DNA of 46,066 nucleotides from a virus: IMG/VR virus record IMGVR_UViG_3300033388_004179, positions 1 through 46,066 of that record. The stretch is one strand, 5' to 3'. The translations under genes were made by a program, and so were the position numbers. Below, piece after piece: positions 39,699 through 46,066 of this stretch. The first letter of the stretch is position 1, and every line of letters starts with the position of its first letter. The notes under the pieces were generated by a model. It did no database searches and was not told the DNA's origin. It worked only from the letters and a program-made list of their open reading frames with translations.

Positions 39699-40032
39699 TG
39701 GATACCTCCAATATTATTCTCTCAACCCTATTCTCCCTGTGTATCGGATAAATTACAGTTGCGTAATTTCTTCCTGCCGCCTTATGCCTTACATATCCTT
39801 CTTCGCTTAATTCAATGCCCGCTAACCTGTCAACTAATGGATTTAATTTTATAACATTATAATCCGTCGTATCCGCCGTCAACGCAATTCTTAACCTCTC
39901 TTTTTTCGTAGGGGCATTTATCGTTTTTACTTTTTTCCACGCAATTTCTGCCGGAGAAAGTTCCTTGACCGTATCCGTAGATGCTAAAAGGGGTAACGGT
40001 AGAAATAAAAAAATAAATAAATACTTAATCAT
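39691..40032 (-). CDS. Exported small protein
   Basis: 113 aa from ATG 40032. The signal MIKYLFIFLFLPLPLLA precedes STDTVKELSPAEIAWKKVKT. The mature part ends YATVIYPIHRENRVERIILE. No family recognised. It overlaps the LamG-like gene by 8 bases. Confidence 0.55.
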   Translation of the reverse strand: MIKYLFIFLFLPLPLLASTDTVKELSPAEIAWKKVKTINAPTKKERLRIALTADTTDYNVIKLNPLVDRLAGIELSEEGYVRHKAAGRNYATVIYPIHRENRVERIILEVSSE

Positions 40033-40744
40033 AATATCTTGCCTTTTTATAATACTCTGCTTTAATTTCGTCCGCTGTCCATACTCGGTTATAAACTGAA
40101 ACATCATCTAAAATGCCGGTTTCCCAACTATTACTCCCTGTCCGAGTTCTCGCCCCCATACATTTATGACTGGTGGCATTATCCGCTATTCCCTGTCCTC
40201 CGTCTGTTCCGACTAAAGCGCCATTGGTATAAAACCTTGTATTAGTGCCGTCAACAGTTATAACGACAAATGTCCATTGACTTGCAGGTAAACCACCCGT
40301 TCCATATCGCCAAGCCCCATCGTAAAATGTAAGTTCATCAGGATGGTCGCCATCCGCCTGATAAGAAAACCAAAACGCAAGATTTTCTGCCGCAAAAAAA
40401 GTGCAAAAGGAATTTTCCGCTCCCGCTCCATCAAATTTTATCCACGCTGTCATAGTCATCGGGTCTGACAGATTTATATTAGTCGCTGTTCCAACGCCAA
40501 CAGCGTCTAAATCTTCATTGTCAAAAAGCACGGCATTGCCAAATTTACCTGTTACAAAAGTTGCGCTGTAAAGCGTTCCGGTGCTGTAATATGGCGAACT
40601 ATCCTTTGTGGTAGAGCCGGAGCTCTCGTCAAACTTCCAATGTCCCTTTAATCCCGGAGTATTCCTCCCTATAGGGCATCTCTGATTTACGGGTTGTTCG
40701 GCAAAAGCAAAACTCACAAAAAATAAAAATAAAAATATTCTCAT
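40025..40744 (-). CDS. Exported LamG/concanavalin-like protein
   Basis: 239 aa. The signal MRIFLFLFFVSFAFA is followed by a jelly-roll lectin domain: GLKGHWKFDESSG, NAVLFDNED, PMTMTAWIKFDGAG, WTFVVITVDGTNTRFYTNG and GILDDVSVYNRVWTADEIK. This LamG-like pattern is common in glycan-binding domains of receptor-binding proteins. It is probably an adhesin at the fibre tip or a secreted binder. It overlaps the large fibre gene by 4 bases. Confidence 0.75.
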   Translation of the reverse strand: MRIFLFLFFVSFAFAEQPVNQRCPIGRNTPGLKGHWKFDESSGSTTKDSSPYYSTGTLYSATFVTGKFGNAVLFDNEDLDAVGVGTATNINLSDPMTMTAWIKFDGAGAENSFCTFFAAENLAFWFSYQADGDHPDELTFYDGAWRYGTGGLPASQWTFVVITVDGTNTRFYTNGALVGTDGGQGIADNATSHKCMGARTRTGSNSWETGILDDVSVYNRVWTADEIKAEYYKKARYYD

Positions 40745-42972
40745 TGTGCTATAAACTCCAGCATTAACATAATCGGGTCTCCTCCGGCTGTTGTAGCAGC
40801 AATACTTGGACAGTCAAGTCGTATCGTGCTATAACTCGGTATTGCTGTTATATCAAAATCGCCGGTAGTTATTTTTTTGTATCTTCCGCTTGAAATAAAC
40901 AAAGTTGAGGACGAAACTATTGTCTGCCAAGAACCCGAACCGTCTGTCGTTGAGGAAAGCATTAAATCATAACCGTCAATTCCAACTGACGCTGTGCCGT
41001 CTTTACCATAATTCACGGTAACTGTCGTCAATGTTACGGCGAATGAAGGCATTTGAATATATCCCATTCCGTCGGTTACATAGGCGTTGCAAGGGAACTC
41101 TCCTGATTTAGAATAATAAACTACCCCTGCTCCATTACCCCCTGTATCTTCTTCCCAGTTCCAGTCACTTTCGCCATCATCAAATTTCAAAATGTAATTA
41201 TCTGTTCCCGCATTAGTATTATCTATAGGATAACCGGCTAAAGTTGAGGAAGATGCTAATGTATTCGTTGACGCCGCAAACTCTGTCGCTGTAACTAATG
41301 GGTCAGTCGCCCCTTTCACTGCATAATCACAATATCCTTTTGTTGAAACATCATCTACATTTGTCGGCGAAGTTGAGACATCAACAAGTAAATAATCATC
41401 ACAATCTAAATTATTCTTTAGATGTCCATCTTCTAAATATGCGTCATAAATTATATCACCTTCAGCGTGATAACCACTTTCCATATATGCCCCTGAAGCA
41501 AGCCAGAACTTCCCACATAATTCAATATCTTTTTTAACATACAAAGACCCCGCCCCACTTACATTGGCAGCACAAACATCTCCAATAGTAACGAGCCCTA
41601 TAATATTTGTATGACTTGAAATTGTTACCGAAGATGTAAAAATCTGTGTCCCCGTCCAAGTCGGTGAACTTTTTTTCAAATTGTCATTATAGGTTGTCGT
41701 TATAACAGCCACCTCTGCGTCGGTTGCGTAATTATCGTGAATATATGTTAATGAACTATTAGTTGCCGCAAAATTAGTCGTCAAATTCGCCGCCGTTATA
41801 TCGTATGCTCCAAGATTTACGTTTTTCGTCGCTCCTGTGTATGGAATATAATTGTTGACATCTATTGTAGGTGCGGGCAATGCAAGCAAACTGTCTTTTG
41901 TGCCGCCGAAATAAATCGCAATCTGTGGGTCTGACCCACTCCCTGACGGCTCGGCGTTTCCTACCATTAAAATACTGCCCCCTGCCGTTAAATTTATCAC
42001 TCCTGTCTGTAACATAATATCATACGCCTGTTCGGTATCGCTTAATACTTTTGTTTTTCCGGTTTCGCCAAGATATGTCAAACTCCCACCGGACTCTTTA
42101 AGATAAATCTTTCCATACAATCGGCAATCTTTTGTCCCTGCTGTTTGAACGGCGTGAACGTGAACATCCCAAGTCCCCGCAGGAATAGCGTCCCCTGTTG
42201 GATAACCCGAAAGTGTAGTCCACGTTCCAAGAATAACATCTGCCGTTATCGTCTTTGAAATCGTCCCTTCTGATACCGCAGAATGAGAAGAATACATTAC
42301 ATAATCACCGTTTATAGTTTGTGTGCTGTAATAATAATTCTGCACTCCCACTAATTCAGGCGGTTGCCAAGATAATGCTCCCGAAGATGAATACTGTAAA
42401 TGATAACCCACAACCCCGTCGGTAGAAATAGGAAGAGTATAAACTATATTTCCCGTTTGCTCCCCGCCTTTTATTTTTGTTACATAACTTCCAGCATTTA
42501 TTTTTATACCGTTAAATGTATTATCACCAGTCCAAGAAGTCGTTGCGTTTGTTTGTGCGTAATTGTCGTGTATGCCAGTCAAAGAACTATTTACAATTGT
42601 GAAGTTTGTATCGGTTTCCGCAATCTCTGCGTCAAGTGCCGCCGCATTTGCCGCCGTGGAAACTCCAATATCATCTTTCACGCCGTAAGAAGAGCCGTGT
42701 TCGCCGTCAAGTTTATCGCTGTTATAAGCCCACCCTGCCGTGCCGGAAGTGACGGAATAAACCGAAGTCCCTGCGTTTACTGCATAGGAAATAGTAGAAC
42801 CAGTTAAAAGGAAATATCCTAAATTAACCGGATTTTCATTTGCCGTTGGTGTTGTAACTTTAACTGTTCCACCCTGAAAATCCCAAGTCCCCACAGGCGT
42901 TGGCGAAATCGTCTCTACATCACCCGCCCATAAAAACCCCACAAAGAATAAACCTATTATTATTTTTTTCAT
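40741..42972 (-). CDS. Large fibre-like protein with signal peptide
   Basis: 743 aa from ATG 42972 (GGGGGTG); a start at 43053 would bury the signal MKKIIIGLFFVGFLWAG. The early module (VKVTTPTANENPVNLGYFLL, then YAVNAGTSVYSV) is shared with the 307-aa neighbour. Further on are VDVSTSPTNVDDVSTKGYCDY, a fibre motif, and repetitive Ala/Ser/Thr beta segments with ATNSSLTYIHDNYA repeats. Likely a trimeric receptor-binding fibre. Confidence 0.7.
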   Translation of the reverse strand: MKKIIIGLFFVGFLWAGDVETISPTPVGTWDFQGGTVKVTTPTANENPVNLGYFLLTGSTISYAVNAGTSVYSVTSGTAGWAYNSDKLDGEHGSSYGVKDDIGVSTAANAAALDAEIAETDTNFTIVNSSLTGIHDNYAQTNATTSWTGDNTFNGIKINAGSYVTKIKGGEQTGNIVYTLPISTDGVVGYHLQYSSSGALSWQPPELVGVQNYYYSTQTINGDYVMYSSHSAVSEGTISKTITADVILGTWTTLSGYPTGDAIPAGTWDVHVHAVQTAGTKDCRLYGKIYLKESGGSLTYLGETGKTKVLSDTEQAYDIMLQTGVINLTAGGSILMVGNAEPSGSGSDPQIAIYFGGTKDSLLALPAPTIDVNNYIPYTGATKNVNLGAYDITAANLTTNFAATNSSLTYIHDNYATDAEVAVITTTYNDNLKKSSPTWTGTQIFTSSVTISSHTNIIGLVTIGDVCAANVSGAGSLYVKKDIELCGKFWLASGAYMESGYHAEGDIIYDAYLEDGHLKNNLDCDDYLLVDVSTSPTNVDDVSTKGYCDYAVKGATDPLVTATEFAASTNTLASSSTLAGYPIDNTNAGTDNYILKFDDGESDWNWEEDTGGNGAGVVYYSKSGEFPCNAYVTDGMGYIQMPSFAVTLTTVTVNYGKDGTASVGIDGYDLMLSSTTDGSGSWQTIVSSSTLFISSGRYKKITTGDFDITAIPSYSTIRLDCPSIAATTAGGDPIMLMLEFIAQ

Positions 42973-42982
42973 TACACCCCCA

Positions 42983-43906
42983 TTATTGCCCCAATTTGAT
43001 AGTATAATCATCATCGCTATCAGCCCAGAGTTCCCCTTCCCCCGCCCCTGCATTTGCCTGCGTTGTTCCTGTTTTCATACCTGTTATTGCTACTGAAGTG
43101 CTAAAATTAACACCATATATTGTATCGTATGTAACTAAAGTTTTCTCCTCTGGTGTCTGAATAGTCATTGAACCATAAGTAAATATTTTTGGAGTATAAA
43201 TATATCCCCCTGAAGTCAATTCTATAATATCACACGCCAATAAATTATCTCCGCCCCCAGAAAGGGTTAATTTCCCCCCTGTTATTGTAGTATTTCCGGT
43301 TACTTCTAAACTCCCGTTCATCTTTACATTTGTTGAAATATCAATTCTACTATTTGCACCTGAATAATCTATGTTTGCGTCATAGTCGCCCTCCAACCCT
43401 AATACATCCCAAGTCAACCCATTATTACTCAATCCTAAATAACTTGAACTACCAAAAGTCGGATAAACTCTCAAGAAAGTTCGTATGAGGGCACTATTCT
43501 CTTCTAAATGAAAAACGGGGTCAGTAGCAGAAACATCTTGAAAATAAAATCGTGCGGAAGTTTTATACTTGAAATCTAAATTACTACCTTTCCCTTCAAT
43601 ACTTGAAGATATAAATAATGTTCCATTCATTGTATCACCCATTGTGGAAACAAAAGCGTCGTAAGGAAAACCGCCGACAGTCCCTGCATTATCCGCATAA
43701 GTTACACTTGACCCTGCTTGTGTTAAGTAACCTTTATTCACCGCTTCCGAATTTACCGTTGGAGTATCTACATAAATTATGCCTTGCCTATAATCGCCAG
43801 TCCCTGAATACGGGATAGTTGACTTCCGCAATATATCTGCGGAGCAAACACTTGCCAAAAATAATAAGGCAAATACTTTACGGTTTATGGTATAAAACAT
43901 TTCCAT
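42983..43906 (-). CDS. Fibre-like protein with signal peptide
   Basis: 307 aa. Signal VFALLFLASVCSAD, then VDTPTVNSEAVNKGYLTQAG and YADNAGTVGGFPYD, the same module as the larger neighbour. A beta-helix-like body with NGSLEVTGNTTITGGKLTLS follows, a pattern typical of fibre shafts. It overlaps the upstream fibre gene by 29 bases. Probably a short fibre or adaptor for the large one. Confidence 0.65.
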   Translation of the reverse strand: MEMFYTINRKVFALLFLASVCSADILRKSTIPYSGTGDYRQGIIYVDTPTVNSEAVNKGYLTQAGSSVTYADNAGTVGGFPYDAFVSTMGDTMNGTLFISSSIEGKGSNLDFKYKTSARFYFQDVSATDPVFHLEENSALIRTFLRVYPTFGSSSYLGLSNNGLTWDVLGLEGDYDANIDYSGANSRIDISTNVKMNGSLEVTGNTTITGGKLTLSGGGDNLLACDIIELTSGGYIYTPKIFTYGSMTIQTPEEKTLVTYDTIYGVNFSTSVAITGMKTGTTQANAGAGEGELWADSDDDYTIKLGQ

Positions 43907-44873
43907 TGAAAATCAGCACCCCTGCAAAAAGCGGTGAACTCCCGCTTTTATAAACTTCATCATCATAATAAGTTAAAATATAATCAAGATAAGTCCCTAT
44001 TGCTCCAATCGTTACATTTTCCGCATAGGTCGCTGTTCCTGATTTCAGAGAATATGGGACTGTCCCTGCGTCGCAAGTAAAATCACCTTCAACATTTACT
44101 CTGCCTTCAAAATAACCTGCGTAACCGTCTGAATCAGGATTATATCCATATACTCCGTTACCAGTTCCGTCGGATTCCCCTGAAACGCCTGTCCCGCCTG
44201 CCGCACTAACTCCCTGAACTCCTATCCCAATAGATGTGCTTTCTCCTTTAACCCCTGTCCCCGCACTTTCAGCATATCCCTGAACCCCTGTTCCCGAATT
44301 TGTATCCGTATAACCTGAAACACCAATTCCATCCGTAGAACCACCGAAAATCGCCCCTACATTAAGAGTATAAGTATCAATGACTATCAGTTTATAATTA
44401 TTGTCCGACGCTACTAACCCCGCAAAATCCGTCGTTACATCAAACAACCCCGAAGGAGTTATCGCCAATCGCCCGCCTGTGCTTACTCTGACATTACAAC
44501 CATTCCAATAAGTATCCATTACGCAAGTCCTATAAACCGCCGCTTCCCCGTTTATCCCCCGTGATAATTTTTCCAAACTATTTTCGAACAGTTGCCCTTG
44601 AACGTCGTCGTCTATAAGAGTATGGCGTTGCTCTGTCCGGACATCCCGAGCCCAGAGGGTTTTATCCATTGTTTCGGTCGCTATCGTGCCGGTGCTGAAC
44701 CCGAGTTCTACGGTTTTTGTTTTCACATTTTTAATTCTTCTATCAAGTTCATCAAAATTACGATTGAGAATTGCCGGCAGTCGTTCCAATTCAATATCAC
44801 GAGGAATACGAAACGGCACGTCGGCTTTAATTATAGAAACAAAAAGTAAAATTAAAATTATTTTCCTTAACAT
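43878..44873 (-). CDS. Fibre-like protein with Gly-repeat shaft and signal peptide
   Basis: 331 aa. Signal MLRKIILILLFVSIIKAD. FRIPRDIELERLPAILNRNF resembles a virion-attachment helix at the N-terminus. The middle has repeated Gly-Thr-Gly-Val-x-Gly units (TGVQGYAESAGTGVKGES, GVQGVSAAGGTGVSGES), a collagen-like or triple-helix-like shaft. It directly follows the nozzle and homing genes, so it may attach fibres to the tail. Confidence 0.65.
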   Translation of the reverse strand: MLRKIILILLFVSIIKADVPFRIPRDIELERLPAILNRNFDELDRRIKNVKTKTVELGFSTGTIATETMDKTLWARDVRTEQRHTLIDDDVQGQLFENSLEKLSRGINGEAAVYRTCVMDTYWNGCNVRVSTGGRLAITPSGLFDVTTDFAGLVASDNNYKLIVIDTYTLNVGAIFGGSTDGIGVSGYTDTNSGTGVQGYAESAGTGVKGESTSIGIGVQGVSAAGGTGVSGESDGTGNGVYGYNPDSDGYAGYFEGRVNVEGDFTCDAGTVPYSLKSGTATYAENVTIGAIGTYLDYILTYYDDEVYKSGSSPLFAGVLIFNGNVLYHKP

Positions 44874-45559
44874 TTTTTCATTCCTAATTTTCTTATTGCG
44901 AATAATGGTGTTTCCCTATAAACTAATTCGTGGCAACTTTGACACATTGTTATTCCATTATCTATATCAAACCTCAATTCTGGAAAATCCTTCCAACTTC
45001 TAATATGGTGTGCGTTTAATTTCCCACCGGTTTTGCCACATATTACACATCTATAACCATCTCTTTTATATATCATTTTTCGCCAAAGTTTTACTTCATT
45101 GTTTGAACCTCGTCTATCCCAAAAATCTATCCCCCCTTTCCAACGTGGACTTTTTTCACCAATTAGATGTTTCCCAAAAAATGAACATTTTTCACCTCTT
45201 ATATTTTCGCTTCTCCATTTACCATAACATTGCTTATCGCAAAATTTTCCTCTCCCCTTTTTAATTCTCGCCATTCGTGTATAAAAAACCTTACCGCAAA
45301 ATTTGCATATTCTTTTTGTTTTACTTATACCACCTTTCCAATTAGGATTATTTTCCCCATTCACAACTCTACACATTTTTGGATAAGATTTTCCTTTTCT
45401 TGCTTCCCTCATTTTTATCCTTGTTTCTTCAGAAATCCCTTTTTTCCCCTTATTCCAAGGAAGTTGCCCTTTGTGTCCTTCCCTCATTTTTCTCTTTGCT
45501 TCTACAGAGTGATGTTTTCCTTTCATCCAAGGAGTATTTCCCTTTTGAAATCCTTGCAT
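44867..45559 (-). CDS. HNH homing endonuclease with NUMOD3 motifs and zinc ribbon
   Basis: 230 aa, AGGAG site 10 bases after the nozzle stop. NUMOD3 units (HSVEAKRKMREGHKGQ, SEETRIKMREARKGK), NNPNWKGG, then a ribbon CKFCGKVFYT...FCDKQC and SPRWKGG. HNH: CVICGKTGGKLNAHHIRSWK and GITMCQSCHE. Its end overlaps the fibre start by 7 bases and contains that gene's ribosome site. Inserted between the nozzle and fibre genes. Confidence 0.85.
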   Translation of the reverse strand: MQGFQKGNTPWMKGKHHSVEAKRKMREGHKGQLPWNKGKKGISEETRIKMREARKGKSYPKMCRVVNGENNPNWKGGISKTKRICKFCGKVFYTRMARIKKGRGKFCDKQCYGKWRSENIRGEKCSFFGKHLIGEKSPRWKGGIDFWDRRGSNNEVKLWRKMIYKRDGYRCVICGKTGGKLNAHHIRSWKDFPELRFDIDNGITMCQSCHELVYRETPLFAIRKLGMKKC

Positions 45560-45569
45560 TATTTTTCTC

Positions 45570-46066
45570 CTATCTCAACGGTTTAATTTTATAAAAAATA
45601 GTCAAATTATTAAACTGGAAAGCGGCTTCCGAACTGTCATCGTAAATTCTAAATTGCCAGATTTTCCCCATTTCACCTGTATCAACTCCTTTCCTATCAT
45701 TGATTTCACGACTTCCCGACAAAGACACCGTATATTCGGTAAATGCGTCTGGGTATAAGGCAAATCCTGCCGCTATATCGCCCCCAGTAGCCCCAAATGA
45801 CGCATAAAGTAACTTTAAGGTAGTTTCTCTATCCAGAGAAAGAAAAAGGGGCTTACTCGTCCAATATGAGGATATTGTAGAACTTGAAGCCGCACTACAC
45901 CACTTATCAGCATTCCCGTAGTTTACCTGCCAAATCGCCGTAGATGAGCCGTCCAATACATACGTTTCATTCTTCCAGTTCACAATATCAGAAGGAAAAT
46001 ATCCCGAATATCTCGTCCACGCCATATTCTTATCTAAAATATAAATGTTATCGTTATACTCTGCGG
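45570..46066 (-). CDS. Tail nozzle / propeller-like protein, C-terminal part (continues from base 1)
   Basis: The frame is in phase with the one read from 2506 to 1. The last 127 residues lie in 45570-45952; bases 45953-46066 repeat 1-114. The segment contains SRDINDRKG-like loops and ends LTIFYKIKPLR. It is beta-rich with no catalytic motif. A separate ATG at 46025 is internal and should not be used as a start. Confidence 0.8.
   Translation of the reverse strand, partial: AEYNDNIYILDKNMAWTRYSGYFPSDIVNWKNETYVLDGSSTAIWQVNYGNADKWCSAASSSTISSYWTSKPLFLSLDRETTLKLLYASFGATGGDIAAGFALYPDAFTEYTVSLSGSREINDRKGVDTGEMGKIWQFRIYDDSSEAAFQFNNLTIFYKIKPLR
45953..46066. repeat. Terminal direct repeat, right copy (circular junction)
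   Basis: Identical over 114 bases to the start of the window. See the left copy for its meaning. Confidence 0.9.

Noticed and set aside
1-46066. tRNA, rRNA, integrase, repressor, DNA or RNA polymerase
   Set aside because: I looked for these by sequence motifs and saw none. A tRNA search program would be needed to exclude a diverged tRNA.

Overview
The window is a nearly complete tailed-phage genome, probably from a metagenome, with podovirus-like (short-tail) character. Bases 1-114 and 45953-46066 are identical, and one reading frame runs through that junction. The contig is therefore best read as a circular map of 45,952 bp opened inside a tail gene. The DNA is AT-rich, uses the standard stop codons and has strong AGGAGG-type ribosome sites. 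No rRNA, tRNA, integrase or repressor was seen, so a virulent lifestyle is likely. The host cannot be named. Two lipoproteins, many Sec-type signal peptides and a beta-rich exported protein would suit a diderm host.

There are two transcription blocks. A leftward late block starts at a perfect sigma70 promoter (13989-14017), runs down to base 1, re-enters at 45952 and ends at 30495. In order it carries small basic proteins and a SpoVG homologue; a DUF5681-like protein, terminase large subunit, GroES-like co-chaperonin and portal; scaffold, decoration protein and major capsid protein, with their own promoter; then a head-tail adaptor and a 962-aa nozzle/propeller protein. After the junction come three tandem fibre-like proteins, a LamG-type lectin, a lysis cassette (membrane peptides, M15 peptidase, exported beta-rich protein, lipoprotein), two internal-virion-like proteins and a 1570-aa giant protein.

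A rightward early/replication block (14.6-30.5 kb) carries a replication organizer and DnaB-like helicase; three PD-(D/E)XK nucleases (one VRR-NUC); a Topo VIA/Spo11-like Mini-A protein; a candidate ssDNA-binding protein; a Gp37/Gp68-type radical-SAM protein; a cytosine-C5 methyltransferase and a truncated second methyltransferase. It also has many zinc-ribbon, helix-turn-helix and tiny membrane proteins. No DNA or RNA polymerase is encoded, so host enzymes must be recruited.

The most unusual signals are these. (1) Nearly every protein of the tail module begins with a Sec-type signal peptide, while no head protein does. (2) A sigma70 region 2-3 domain lies inside the 1570-aa virion-like protein. 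(3) A promoter-driven RNA with interleaved 11-bp and 9-bp stems ends in a terminator directly in front of a NucS-like nuclease gene. (4) Repeated strong promoters lie so close to start codons that the mRNAs would be leaderless. (5) Four free-standing homing endonucleases share one zinc-ribbon module on different catalytic domains, and three of them overlap the start of the next gene.
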